A stretch of 64,000 bases of DNA from Ceratorhiza oryzae-sativae (lineage: Eukaryota; Basidiomycota; Agaricomycetes; Cantharellales; Ceratobasidiaceae). Positions 25,771 through 38,419 of this stretch are shown piece after piece. The stretch lies in assembly GCA_030998015.1 (NCBI GenBank), contig JARWMV010000243.1, positions 682,001-746,000 on the forward strand. Direction: 5' to 3'. The position numbers and the translations under genes are program-made. Every line of letters starts with the position of its first letter. Within the stretch, counting starts at the first letter, position 1. Under the pieces are notes generated by a model, which saw only the letters and a list, made by a program, of their open reading frames with translations, was not told where the DNA came from and made no database searches.

Positions 25771-28188
25771 TCATCCTCTAACAACACTAATCGTGACACT
25801 CCCCGGTCCACCGCCGCGTCCGACGACCGCTAGACATCGCTCATACGCGTATCGCGTGAGGGCTAATGTGTCAGCATCACCTAGTCCTCGTCGAATATGG
25901 AGTTCTACGGTTGCTACGAGCGCGCCACTACTTGGAGTAAGACGCCATAGCCGGGGTGCAGGGAGATGCATGATATGGGGATGCCGTTCAAGCTATTGGA
26001 TTACAAGGTAAGACATTATAGGATGGGCGCATGTTGGGAGGCATACCTCTCGCATTACTCTTAAGAATCCCTCAACCCTACCATCCCTCATACCTCGTTC
26101 GGGCGCCGTCTGTAGTAGCACTTTACCCAATGCGAGCGCACTAGGGTACGCAATCATCCACGTAACAATCGTTTCGGCTGCAGCTAACGCCAGATCAATT
26201 GAGCGATGTTCTGATCTATATGTTCGAGTCAGGGATTGGACGTCATAGGAAAGGAGAGATGCTAAGGTATAGACTCACGATGCAACTGTCGCCGAAACGC
26301 CTAACAACGTGCACCCAAACACAATTGGCGCAACACAAAACGGGTTGTCCAGCAACGCGTGAAATTTTGAAGTTGAAGAAGGAAACCGAAAGATCGTGGA
26401 GAGGGCAGGTAAATCTGATCCCGTAGCTGGGTCATATGTCAGCCCCCGAAAAAGAACGAGAAGCAGAGGGAAAGACGAACCAAGCACAAGGCTATCATGA
26501 GCCTGGAATACGATCCCAGCAAAAAGAATGGATAGGGTAGATACACATAGTAGCACATTCGGAAACAACAGTCTGCGAAACTTGATTATTAGTCTACGTA
26601 AAAAAAGAGCACGAAGAAAACGCACCCTTCTGGAGTATATGCGTCGTCATCTCCACTATGATGGTGGTGCGACGAGCCTGCAGCTAGTAACAAATGTTCG
26701 ACCGTCTCTTTGCATATGTACACCGCGGCGAACATCAAGTACACTACTTGCGCAAAGAGCATCGTTACCTCTAGCCGCGCAGTCCTACGTAATCATTAAA
26801 GATGAATTCCCACAGTTAGGTAGAGACAAACTCACCCAAACGGCAACTTTGCGGTCCCTGAACCTACACCTCCATCCCGCAACTCTCGCCCGACAATACT
26901 CATCGCAACGCCCATCGCATCAAACACGACCCAGTACCCCAGCCCCGTACATGACAAGCTGCCGCGTCGTTGGCCAGCAACCCACATCGCGGCTCCGACT
27001 ATAAACTCTACTGCGGAATACACCAAGGCGCGTTTAGATCCGGGTGGCAACTCGCGAAGGTAGGTTCCCCAGCTCGATCGCTCGTGTGGTGCGTGCAGGG
27101 GTGAACGACCTCGACGGGGCGGCTCCGGGACCAGGGGGGATTGGTTTGAGAACGAAGGGGTCGTGCTAGATTGTGGGAATGGGGTAATTGGACCCCATGG
27201 GGAGGGAGTGGCCGGGATGGGGGTCGCAATGTTCGGATAACTTTGCGAGACCTTGGTCGCGGTCGGGTCCATAAAGGAGAAAAAGTTGTGCGAGAGCGAG
27301 TGTTTGTGGTGGTGCCTAAAACATCGTTCAACCTGTCAACACCACCATCCTGACATAAATAGGAATGAGTAAATGCACAAACCCTCGACGTTTGGGTGCT
27401 ATCGAATCGCTCATTGAAGGTGCACCTGCATCGGCAGGTAATCCACCAAACCTGAACCCGTCGGCAAACCCGCGCGAACCATTGGCATTGGGCGGTGGGA
27501 TAAGTTGAATAGGAGCCTCTCCATTCAGGGTGCCGACTTCGATCTCTTGGCCTTCATCTCCATCTCCGTCCTCCGCAATCGACGCAACGCCACTCCCCGA
27601 AATCGCACCTGGCCTCGGGAAATACACCGACAGATTCCTCGAATGGACACGCGCATGGGACCGTCGACCGCCGGGTTGCAACGACTGCGGGCTTCCGCCG
27701 TTGGCCGAAGATGAGCCGGTCGAGGGCGATGCGGGGACAAAGCCAGTTCGAAACGGCGAGGCTGGCATCTTGGTCGGCGATGTCGGACCAAATGTCGTTC
27801 GGGTTGGACCCGCACTGGGCGGGCCCGAGCCGTAGAGTGGCTCATAGACCGAGGGCGCGCGTGTGTGTCTGTTCATCGGGATACTCGTGACCGCCGGAGG
27901 CGCCAGCGAACCAAACGTCGGCCGGTTGGACGGCGCGCTGGGCGGTGCGCGGTCGAATGTACCAAGAGAGGGAGAACGCGCAGGCATGTGGATCCGCTGG
28001 GGAGATCCCGGCAGACGTGGACCTTGGCCATATCCGGGCAATGTTCGCGCACGTCCTGGTGAGCTCGTCCCGTTGGCACCAGCGGCGGCGGGTGGGAGCT
28101 CTGTCTCTGCTGGCTGCTTCTCGTCCACATTCGGCTGCTCTCCGTCTCCGTTTTCGCCCACCTCCTTGCTGGTCTTGCGCCGATTCAT
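25771..28188 (-). CDS. Cation-diffusion-facilitator family protein, Zrg17/Msc2 type
   Basis: ATG at 28188, stop at 25771-25773. Exons 28188-27383, 27315-26836, 26784-26626, 26572-26481, 26426-26279, 26215-26047 and 25992-25771 join in frame with no correction needed. The N-terminal about 270 residues are a Pro/Ser/Gly-rich cytosolic extension. Then comes H-H-H-K-H-S-L-S-H-N-F-F-S-F-M-D-P, a conserved signature of fungal Zrg17-like proteins, followed by hydrophobic helices (A-L-V-Y-S-A-V-E-F-I-V-G and V-V-Y-L-M-F-A-A-V-Y-I), a short H-H-H-H loop, further helices, and a cytosolic C-terminal domain beginning L-E-R-H-P-H-I-M-H-L-P. The paired H/D metal-site pattern of canonical CDF transporters is not evident in the second helix, as in Zrg17. 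Known role: partners Msc2 to move zinc into the ER/secretory pathway. Membership is confident; the exact orthology is less so. Confidence 0.85.
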
Positions 28189-28694
28189 CTTATCCTAGGC
28201 CCCAAAGTTGCTGAAAAACGGTCGACATTAGCGTTCTCCACATGGGTACATCTGGCACGTATTCCAATCTCACTAACCGTGATATTTGTTCTCTCGGGCT
28301 TAATACTTTGTGGAGAAAATCAAGGAGCGACCGAGAGGGGCAGACAGACAAGGGCAGTTGCCAGCTGTTGCCGACGCGAGCAGATGGTCGCAAACCGAGA
28401 CCGCATGGAGCCAGCCTGCTTCCGACCCAAGCGCCGATCCCGTCTCGCGCTTGTCCATTTACATTTTATATTTCCCTTCTGGGTCACTTCCGCCCCACAT
28501 AACTTTGCAACTCACTTCATTGAAATACACAAGTTATAATATACATCCGTGCGACGGCCCGTACAAAAGCTGATGAAAAAAAAAGGCGAATATAATCAAT
28601 CGACAAAAAGGAAATAAAGTTCGTGCGTGCATAAATCCAAAACGGACGAAGTGACGAGTCATAGTCTATTGAGTTGTGTATCAAGATGCCAGGA
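28189..28694. other. Intergenic interval between ATG1 and the Zrg17-like gene
   Basis: About 500 bp containing the promoter of the Zrg17-like gene (28189 upward) and the 3' region of the ATG1 gene. Short overlapping open frames occur on the plus strand but show no domain. Confidence 0.5.
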
Positions 28695-31600
28695 CTAATG
28701 TGCAGCTCCGTTCTGCGCCTTTTGCCGGTCTCTCCGCTTCTGCACTCGGACTAGCCGGTCTTTGGTCGACTTGATGACTGTGAATAACATAAGCATTCAA
28801 GACTTGAGCAAACGAAAATAAAGGAATCCTCACATCGTCCAATAGTCTGCCGGTCTTGTTCCTTGTAAGGGTTCCCCTCTTGCATGATATCATCGTAGAT
28901 AGCATAGAGCAACCATAGCGCAGTCTCGTAATCCCTCTCGCAAGTTGCGTAATTTTCCACCAACTCGCGTGACGCAGCACTTCGCATCTGCTCACACCAG
29001 CCGTCAGCGAATTGATTCGAAAACCATAAAAGCAAGGAATGAACGCACCAGATCAAGCGCATGATCATAAATCACCCGGTCAATCCACATCTGGGGCATC
29101 ACATGGTTCCGAGGCAGCCAATGCTTTACAATGCTCACTCGCTCCGTCGACCGATTGAACGTGTCCCTAAACCACTTTTGAGCCTCGTCAAACCCGGCGC
29201 TCACGTCCGACACATCCTCCTTTTCGTCCAGGAATCGTCTCGCGATCACGATAGCGCCCGTCGCAAAGCTCATCACGGCCATGTACAGCGAAATAGCGTG
29301 CACAGCGGAGACCTCAACCTCGACCTCTTGCTTGCGTCTTGCTTCCGCCACCTTGGTGGTTTCGCCCTCGTTGCGTACGAATCGAGCAGGATCCGCAATC
29401 GGCTTGTGCGGTCGGCCGGCTACGAACTCGTACTTGGTATCGGCCCACTCCATGATCACCTGTGCCTTTTGCGCCAAATCCTCCATAACGCCAAGAAGCT
29501 CCTCCTCGGCAGGATCGACCTCGCGCGGGAGTAACATCTGACGTCGTTGACCGGATGGCGAGGCATCACCGGTGGGTGCATTGCTATTGGTCGACCCAGA
29601 CCCGACACTTGTCCCAAATAACTTTTTGCTTGCAAGGTTCAACGCACGAGCCAACGCACTAGGACCAGTTCCCGTTCCGTTGGCGGCAGTAGCAGCAGTA
29701 TATTGGAAAGCGCCCTTTGTTGGAGAAGAAGAAACGACAGGCACATCAACGGGAGTCGTCAGAGTAGCCGTGACCGGGCTTGACTTGCCCGCGCGGGTCA
29801 TGATCGGTCGACCCGATCGCGCTTGGTCGATCTCTGGATCATACAACGTCAATCGAATGGATAGAAGACAAGAAGACAAGGGACGGACCATCGGCAACAC
29901 GATTAAATTCAACAGCATTAGTCTCATCGACCAAAACGTATTCGCGCCTGAGTTGCCCATCTTCGTCCACCTCGGGCGGGGCACCAGGCCCAGCTGGGAC
30001 AGAATGGAAGGATTCAGCCGATTCGGTGCGTGCCGGTGCAGAGTGCGGCTGGCCGCTGGGAACGGGCAATGGTTTGGGTCGAATACGTGATTCTGAGCCG
30101 GGGTATTCAATCCTTTAAATCTGGATTAGGCATGATTAAGGTGCTGCGAATGAAATGTGACTCACAGAGTCTCTTCTCTTCCCAAGGGTGGCAACTCCTT
30201 CACGATCCTTTCCTTGCCCTCGCGCGGCTCATCCGGTCGAACAGCACGCCTGAACTTGAACGTGCTCTGCGGCATCACCGCCTTGACGTCAGCCTGCCCC
30301 TCAATCGCCTCAACCTTTCTCCTTCTACCCCTCTTCTCCCCATCGCTCGATGGACTCTTGGGCGGTTCCTCTTTCTTCGCAGGCGGCTCGGGAGCCTTCC
30401 TCGAAGCCCAGACCTCCACCTTCAAACTGCCATTCGCGCTCCCAGTACCAATGCTCCCGCCGTCAATCGCAGCTTCCTTCATCGCAGCTGCAATATCCTC
30501 CACCGACACTTCTGGGTGAACATCAGCATCGGGCTCCAACACGGGTCTAACAACTTCATCGGCCACGACAAAGAACTGCTCAAACGAGCGCCGCTCCACA
30601 GGCTTTCGCTTCAGCAACCCACGAATGAGCGCCTTCACTTCAGCGCTAACAGGGACAAGGTCACCGCGTGCAATGGCATCCGCATTCTTGGGGTCCTAGA
30701 CAGCAGGAAGTTGCATTAGCAGGGCCGTGCAAAGCAACAGAGTGGTGCGTACCTCGTCCGGGAAATGAACTCGACTCCGGGCGTGGTCGATCTTCTTGAG
30801 GAGCTCAATATGATTCTGCGCGCGGAATGGCGGGCGTCCGACTGCGGCCTCGTACACTACGGCGCCGACAGACCACAAATCGGCCGTCGCATCGTACTTC
30901 TCGTATCGCAGAATCTCGGGTGCCATGTACAATCTAAATCCGGTCAGCAACGCTATTCCAGCCAACCGCTCCAGAACGGACTTACGGACTCCCGCACAAC
31001 GTTTCTGCCATGCTTGCGTTCGGTAATATCCTTGCAAATCCAAAATCGGCGACCTTGAGAATGGGGGTGCCTACTGGTCCAGGAATCCAACCACCTTTGC
31101 CACGACACGCGTACTCGTCTGCGCTCAAAGCGGGAGCGAGCAGCAGATTCTGAGGCTTGATATCTCGATGGATGAGGTCTCGGGCTCGGAGGAACCTCAT
31201 GGCTGAGGAGAGCTGCCCAACAAACGAACGAACGACAGGATCGGAGAGCCCGCCAACTTTAGGGTGAGGGAGGAACGACGGGAGTGGGGAAGTAGGGGTA
31301 TGAAGAGCGGTGACGCGGCCACGGTGCTTGATGTATGAGGATAGATCGCCGCCCGAGCAGAATTCCATTATGAGGTATATGTTCCGCTGGGCTTTCTGTG
31401 GCGGAGGGTGAGCAAGCGATAATGGTACAGAACAATCAAACGACGCACGATAATGTCCGTGAGCTCAGTAATGTGTCTATTCTTGAGAGACTTGAGGATG
31501 TTGATCTCGGACTCGAGGTTGTCGAGCAGCTTGGTGGTGAGGATCGAGCGCGAGATGGTCTTGATCGCCACCGCGCGGCGTGTCTCCTACGCCAGGTTAG

Positions 31601-31743
31601 CCATCGTCGAGAGCGGAACGACAATCACTTACACCATGATACCCACGATAGACGGTTGCAAAGCTGCCCTTGCCGATCTCGTTGGAGATCACGTAGGGCT
31701 GAACCTCGTCGTCGTCGGGCGGCCTCGACACGGCAGGGGTCAT
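28695..31743 (-). CDS. ATG1: Atg1/Ulk autophagy serine/threonine kinase
   Basis: ATG at 31743, stop at 28695-28697. The multi-exon model joins in frame throughout; exon 1 is 31743-31633 and exon 2 starts at 31586. N-terminal kinase domain: glycine loop G-K-G-S-F-A-T-V, lysine in [14 protein letters not shown], catalytic [17 protein letters not shown], activation-loop C-G-S-P-L-Y-M-A-P-E and [16 protein letters not shown], all typical of Atg1. A disordered middle follows. The C-terminal helical region ([38 protein letters not shown]; ending in I-K-S-T-K-D-R-L) matches the MIT-like domain that binds Atg13. Role in the family: initiates autophagosome formation as the kinase of the Atg1-Atg13-Atg17 complex. 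Estimated length is about 870 residues. Confidence 0.96.
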
Positions 31744-32445
31744 CGTCGGCTAGAAGGAGATGGCGGATTGGAGGGGAGTGGAAAAGAATGCAGCAGCCAG
31801 GCGATGGTCGTGGTTAAAAGCAAGTTGCGCAGGGGCCGAAACACGTTGTGTTCTGAGGTCGGCAACTGTGTGTGCTGACTGTAGAGTCCGAGTTTGGCGA
31901 GTTGCACCGCGCCGAACCCGAGCGAGTCAAGTCGCAGCAACACAGCCGACCGCCGGAAATTCGTAGAAATTCACGGAAAATTCGAGTGTGGCTGTCAGGT
32001 GTGTTGGAGTGCGCTGTGACTCGCGCGACGTGATCGGCGAGCGCGCGGATGGATGGCAGGCTAATAATGCATGGGGCGTCCGCGGGCGCTTAGTCATCAC
32101 TCAGGGTCACGCGCCTAGCAGAAAGCCCAAGCCGGCATCTTTCTTCCTTTCTGGACTCGCACCGAGCACTTGTTTGCAACCTCGATGATTGCGGCTCTCT
32201 GTGCGTCGATCCCATGAGGCCAGACGTGCATTTCGTCATACTGCGTCATTTTCACTTTTTTCTGACAGCATGATCCCCCGCTTGGGCTCATCTACTCTCC
32301 TTGGCCTCGGTGTTCATAGCCCCAGGGAGCCGGCATTCAATCGCTGTCCGTTGAAATATATAGTTATTATTGCGACGATGGTACACATCCACGAAACAAA
32401 AAGAGTGAAATAATAACAGACACTCGAATTTCAGACAACGCTGTT
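31744..32445. other. Intergenic region upstream of ATG1
   Basis: About 700 bp between the ATG1 start and the stop of the FAD oxidoreductase gene (both minus strand). It is GC-rich near ATG1 (many CpG). No coding or repeat signal is supported. Confidence 0.5.
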
Positions 32446-34570
32446 TCAAGCCGCCTGAGGATAGCACTGGAATCGCTCGCTGCTCGGGCCCTCAGAATTC
32501 ACGCAGTGCCAGCAATCCAACAGCCCCTTGGGGTCGTATTTTTTCTTGATCGACACTAACCGTGAGTAATTCGAACCCCAGAATGCGTCTATTATGCACA
32601 TCAATACTCCATTCTCAACTAGGCCTTGGAACATAATACTCACTCTCATGATCTGGCTCGCTCACGTCTGCCTCGTTCTGATATGCACCGCTTCCAGGCG
32701 TAATCGCCCTCAGCTTGTCCGCAGCGGCGCTCACGGTGCTATACACAGTGGCCTGCTGGTCCGCCGTGGAATCGTAATTCCAAAAACCGACGAGCAGCGT
32801 ATGCCAGAGCGCATTTCTCCATGCAGGGGTAGCCGAAACGTCCGACGCAGGCGTAGCGTTATAACTATAGGGGGCGGTAACCATGATCTGTGCTGCACCC
32901 CCGACCGTCGTGAATGCACCCAGCATGGCGGATAGGAGCGCAGTCCTGTCGTTGGCCGTAGCAAAGTTGGCGGCTGGGATGATTCGCGTAGCCATCGTAA
33001 ACGGGCGACCGACGGGTGCTGCAGCGTTGGCGACGACAAAGTTGAAGAGCGGTAAGAACGAGTCATAGGACGAAAATTCGTTCTTGATTACGTCTGATCC
33101 AAAGGACGCGACAACCTGTGTCAACGACGCCATGGATGCCTCGGCTGCAGTCCTGTTCAGCTTGGGCGTGGCAAAGATCGCATAGTTGGGCTATTACCAT
33201 TCGACGTAAGCGCATATACCTCAATGGAAAGGCGAAAAGGCTTACGCTAATATATCCACCCCATCCATCCTCGGCCCACTTGACAGAATTAGCAACAATC
33301 GTGCTCATATATGCAACAACATGAGCGGTGACGGGGTTGAACTTGACAAAGATAGTCTGTGTCGCGATCTTGGGCTCAACCTTGCTCGTCGCTTCGAGCA
33401 CAACACCAAACGTTCCGCCTCCTCCGCCGCGCAACGCCCAGAACAAGTCCGAGTTTTGACAGGCGTTGGCAGTCCGGAGCACCCCGTCGGGCGTGACGAT
33501 CTTGAACTGGAGCACGCGATCAACACCGAGTCCGAGTGTGTTGGACAACATGCCATGTCCACCGCCTTGGACCCATCCGCCCGCGGCACCGACGGTTTTG
33601 TCAGTTCCACCGAGGAAAGTAATGTTGTTTGCCTCGGCGAACTCGTAGAGAGAGGCAAAATCGTTTCCGGCACCATAGGTCACGGCTTGGACTGCCGCTG
33701 CCGACGGGCAGGAGTCAGGCTTGAAATTGGGAGCGTATTTGATCTGGTGGATTGGTAAATCTTGGTATGGACGAATATAGCAAGGATACGAACGTATTTA
33801 ATGTTGTGCGTCCAGAGCGTAAGCGCATTAGGGCCAGACGAGCGGCCCTTGTAATCATGCTAGATTGCGAAGCGTAAGAACACCTTGCTCCACATAGGCC
33901 CAACTAAATATACTCACTCCAGAGTTCTTGATCACCAAGGGGACCGAAGTGAACCGCGAGAAGACATACGCAGCGATCACGTCCACTGCATTACGAACAT
34001 CGATCTGAGCAAGGTTAGTCTGAATTCTTCAGGCAGCTGCATGACTGAATATCAGGCTCACATAGTAAGGAGACACACTGCCTTGTGCGCAAGTCCTGGG
34101 AGGACTGAACGCAGCGGCGTTGCTAGGGTTGGTATAGTCAAGGTAGCAGTTTGCCTGCGTAGCTTGGCAAGCCTCCCATTGAGTCTATTTCATTAGGACG
34201 GTTAGCCTTCTTCTTCAGTTTTTATTTATTTAATCCTACCCACATTGATAAAGGCGCCGATGTTACCAGCTCGATAAACATTACTCAGGTAATTGCTCTG
34301 TACCGCGGCGCAAGCACCGGCATTTGCGGTCCCGGTCAAGGTTCCATTGGTGAAGCACGGACGCGAAAAAGGGGCACCGTTTGTGTACAAACGGCCACCG
34401 ACGACAGTGTTTAGAACGTCCCAGACTCTTTGTGGGACCTTCGTGATCGCAGGTACAGTCGTAGTATTGGCCTTTTGAAAATTGATGGTAATAGTAGTGT
34501 TGTCATCTGCGCCCCGGACGAGAGCAGAGCTAGCGACGAGAAGACTGGCGGCGGCAAGGCAGCGCACCAT
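32446..34570 (-). CDS. Secreted FAD-linked oxidoreductase, berberine bridge enzyme-like
   Basis: ATG at 34570, stop at 32446-32448. The first residues (M-V-R-C-L-A-A-A-S-L-L-V-A-S-S-A-L-V-R-G-A) form a clear signal peptide. Exons join with consensus introns, including one after F-I-N and another inside I-K-N-S-G / H-D-Y-K-G-R-S. The FAD-binding (PCMH-type) domain shows the flavinylation motif S-G-H-D, G-G-x-V-Q-G-G-G-H-G and a D-L-F-W-A-L-R-G-G-G-G-G-T-F-G-V-V run. The C-terminal BBE module shows N-E-A-D, F-W-G-S-N-Y-S-R-L and K-K-Y-D-P-K-G-L-L-D-C-W-H-C-V. The family usually oxidises carbohydrates or alkaloid-like substrates with release of H2O2; the substrate cannot be told here. The cysteine that makes a second covalent FAD bond in plant berberine bridge enzyme is not visible before G-G-W-V-Q-G-G-G, so single histidyl attachment is likely. 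All exons are in frame. Confidence 0.92.
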
Positions 34571-36479
34571 TTCGAGAGTAATGAGAGGAAAAAAAGAGAG
34601 AACAAGAGACAGAACTTGGCGAGTGGGTGGTGCATATGGTGCCCGCTCTATATGCGTCTGTTCCTGCCAATTTGATCTTGAAGAAGCACTAGTTCGCGTT
34701 GGAAACCTTCCTCTCTAGGCACGCGATACATGGTCTTCCAGAGCTTCCCGACGCGACTCGGCTCGAGTGTGCGCCGACTGCCGGCCCTGCAAATCGTTTC
34801 ACCCCGAGGTTTGTGGCACGGCCCACACCCGCATCACACGCGTCTGTCTCGCATATGTCTCGCATAGATCTTCTTGCCAGGTACGGACGCCCTCGCATTT
34901 CGTGTGGAGTCCGGCCGAAATGAGTACATGCTTTCAATTGGCTCGGGGTGTCGCATGTAGCGAACACTGGGTGACCATCGACAAGAACGGGGCGGAAGCT
35001 GGAGGAAGACCAGGTCGTATTGGCCGGCATGTGGCAAAGCGAGACGGATCTCCAGAAGCCGAGGCCGTTCGAGACGGCTGCCGAGTGCGGTCAGTAACTT
35101 GCGCGCTTGCACGTTTATCCTGACGAGCTATTTCGGTTGGCAGCAAAATCGTGGTTACGAAATGAAATGCTCCAAAGGCCATTTCACGTGCGTAACAACC
35201 GATGGAGAGTAAAATGATCTACCATTCCCCACATGCCAAGCGAATCAGCTTCAGGCGGCGAGGCAAACTTTCGATCGAATAAAACGAATTCGTGCTATCC
35301 CGCGATTTGGTGGCAAGCCTATAAGGATGTCATGAATTACACGACGTAGCAAACTCGAATCATATATGCCGTGTTATTCACCTTGGAATAGCTCCAGTTG
35401 TATTTTTCCCGATCTATATCACATTGGTTTAATCGGTGTGAGGCACCACTTGGGCTAGCCCATGAGTACCTGTGGGCATGAGCACGATACATCATCCAGC
35501 CATGGGTAAACTAACGGAGATCGGTCCAAACCAAACAGGCAAGGGTATGCTGATATCCTTTGACCCCTGGGGACTTGAAAATAGTGCATACATGTCGTCA
35601 CCTTATTCGTGACCAGGTTCAAAGGAATTCTCTGGGAACTTGAACCTTCAAACCTAGGAGGTGGCAGTTGGCCCATGTTGCCATTTGCCATAAATGGGCG
35701 ATCCATTCGAGTGGCGTTGTTTGGTTTTGAGGTTCAGGTCATGTATAAAGACCTTGGCCAGAGGCCTTGCCCTTACTACCTCACTTCTCCCACCCTCGAC
35801 TTATTCGGCTGAGCTCTGACCTTTTTGGCTGACCAACTTATCTCTCCAACCTTGGCAATCTATACTGCAAGTCAGTTAGAACCTAGCTCCATGTGGCTCG
35901 TTGGCTGACCCATTCTCACTTTGGTATCCAGTATCTCCCCCTTCGACAACACTTCCACCTCTCTTTCCCATTTTTAAAAGAGCTGCAAGCCACATAAGAC
36001 GCAAAAGAGGCAAGCAAGAGGGAACTACCCCACCATACATATTGGGCCGCCCACCCAAGTAAACCGTCCCCCATCCAAAAGAAGATAGAAATAAAATAGT
36101 CTGAGGCGTCATACCTAAAAAAAAAAAAAAAAAAGGAATGAAAAGGACGCAGGGGGACACGAAAAAAATACAGGTTTGGGCGCATCCTGGGCGACGGGGG
36201 AGTCCAGCTGGCGCAGACGCGGCGCCATACTTCAAGAGGCTGGGCTCCTGTCACGCTTTGTAGGTAATATAACCTTCTGGAACAGGGAATTACTGACCGC
36301 CATGCCATCTTGGGGGTTCTCCTATCTTTGCGTCTGTCTTGTTTATCTGCGCCCGAATTGCATGTGGTGGAGACGGTTGCGAGAATGTTTGTTGGCGAGT
36401 GTGAAATATGTTCAATGTCAATGCATAAATAACAAGATGCTCAGCGCTGAGATTAAACCAAAGAAGATTCTATATCTAG
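34571..36479. other. Intergenic region, no supported gene
   Basis: About 1.9 kb with several short overlapping open frames on both strands, none with domains or a good exon chain. A 20-A tract sits at 36117-36136. The GC-rich part (34.7-35.1 kb) is open in several frames, as expected from composition alone. Confidence 0.45.
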
Positions 36480-38140
36480 TCAAGCAGTACGCGGGCAAGT
36501 CCGAGGAACGGAAAAGGGGCTTGACGTGTAGCGTGAGACCTAAGTTCTTGGGGGCTAACATCCGTGATGTACTCTTACTCCTCAGCATCTTCGTTAGTTC
36601 GTACCCAACTTGTAAGCTGTATTCGTCAATCCAGTCTTCATCTGAGTGTGAGCTGGAAGAACTGAGAGGAGCACCGTGTTTGGATTGTGCGCTTGGTCCC
36701 ATCAAATACTCCTCAATCTTGCCAAAAGCTTCCTCGAAAGATAGAAGTCTTTGATCCTCGCCTCTGAACTCGCTCGAGAGACCAAATCTGAGAATTGGAG
36801 GGGGGCAGTTGCCAGCAGGGTTGGCAATCACATTGGTGTGGTCCATTTGGAGACGCGCAGGCGAATGGCTATATGCGCCTCTGCCGAAAGATAAAAACAA
36901 GAAAAACTCTTCCTAGTCGTTAGAAAAGAAGGCTCCTCGGGCTTGGGATCCCTGGCTTGGGATTTTTATATGCTGTGTGTAGTAACATTTCGTCAGGGCC
37001 AGGGGATACTGCCAGCCATGCGTGGTATTGGTATATGAATCGGTGGTACCGCCTTTGAGCCAATAATTATACTATTCGAAGTCGCAGCTGTTGTGGTAGC
37101 TAGCAGGATGGTATCGAGGGAGCACTTTAGAGACTAGGTAAGGGATGCGGAACAATAATAGAAAAGGGCAAGGTCTTCCTCGCTGTCGGTCTTGGGAGAG
37201 GGTAGATGAGCCGTGTAGGCTCTGGCGCGCGGAGGTGGGTTTTCCAAGTTGTCCTAATACATCAGCGTGAATCCTAGGATCAAGTTTCGCAAAGCTAACC
37301 TCAAGGACTATTGTCTAACGAGTTCAAAGAGGGATGGTTCGGGTTGGTCGGGAGTGAGTTGAGGTCTTGCACCGTTGGGGTGACGTCCTTGGGTAGCGTT
37401 GAGGCCTCAGAGTGGTCGAGACCCAGTTGAACAACCCCGTGCTCACAAGAGCTGGTGGCGGTGAACCCGGGAATGTGTGAAGCGAGGTCGTGGCGGGGAG
37501 TGGGGGCGAATGGGGATATAAGCCATCCTGAGCGTCGACCAAAGATCAAGTTACTTGAAATGACCCGGGGTGGCTATGCACAGAGCGAAGGACCTAGTCA
37601 ACTTGGGAAACAAAATATAGTTTTTGGCGAGACTCCGAACTAGCGTGACAAACTCACAATGGCGAACGAACCGCTAATTGCGATAGGGAAACTATCAAGT
37701 CCGGTCAGTACACCCGGACGCTGGCGAGGAAGTGAAGATAAGGAGTCCATGCTTAGCGGCGGAGCAGATGATTGATTTCCAAAGAAGATATTGCTGGGCA
37801 AATTAGCGGGGCTCGGATCATCAAAGCAACTAATATCAAAAGGTGAGGAGGCCAAACATATGCATAGGATCATAAGCAAACGCAGGCACAAGGAGCATAT
37901 CAGAAATGTAAGACGGCATGTCAATTATAGAGCTGAATGTAGTCGGTATTTGGGCGGGAAGTGTAGGCAGAAGGATGCACAGAAATGAAAGAATGATAGA
38001 GCTGCTTGCCTGTATCTCATCCTGGGAGGGTATATGGTCGAGGGTAAGTCTTTCGTGTGGAATCTGGATAGAAATCTGAACGAGGGGAGATGGTCAAAGC
38101 GGGGACAGACACATTCACATAGAAATAATCGACTAAGGCC
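36480..38140 (-). CDS. Possible multi-exon hypothetical gene (unresolved model)
   Basis: Several minus-strand blocks read like coding sequence but I could not join them into one frame. In order: Y-V-N-V-S-V-P-A-L-T-I-S-P-R-S (about 38125-38030); I-I-L-S-F-L-C-I-L-L-P-T-L-P-A, a possible membrane helix (about 38010-37960); D-P-S-P-A-N-L-P-S-N-I-F-F-G-N-Q (about 37850-37670, then a GTGAGT donor); G-W-L-I-S-P-F-A-P-T-P-R-H-D-L-A (acceptor CAG near 37533, to about 37305); R-A-R-A-Y-T-A-H-L-P-S-P-K-T-D-S-E (about 37245-37140); and a last block with S-F-E-E-A-F-G-K-I-E-E-Y-L-M-G-P (36858-36480). No family is recognised. Exon edges and strand continuity are inference; some blocks may be chance. Confidence 0.35.
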
Positions 38141-38419
38141 CAATCGTTTACCTAACGAGGAATTGTGTTAGGAAGTGTCCACCCCACAAACCTATACGAG
38201 GTCGAAGCGTAAGCCGATGTAAATCATAGGGGCTAGGCACACTTACTTGACTCACACCTATCGTAGTTTTATCTCACAACGCTAAAGGTTCACACTAGCC
38301 TTGGTGACAGTCCTGGCAATTCACTGCAATAGATAATTGATTTGTCCACGGATATACACTTATTACGCATTTCCCCTAGACCAAAATCGATGAAGTATCT
38401 CTCGAACCCATCCGGCGAA

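Noticed and set aside
34689..35123. Overlapping 110-codon open frames on both strands
   Set aside because: GC-rich sequence is open in several frames at once; no domain, no exon chain and no start context favouring any.
36117..36136. 20-A tract as the tail of a retroposed LINE or SINE
   Set aside because: No target duplication or coherent element could be traced to its 5' side.
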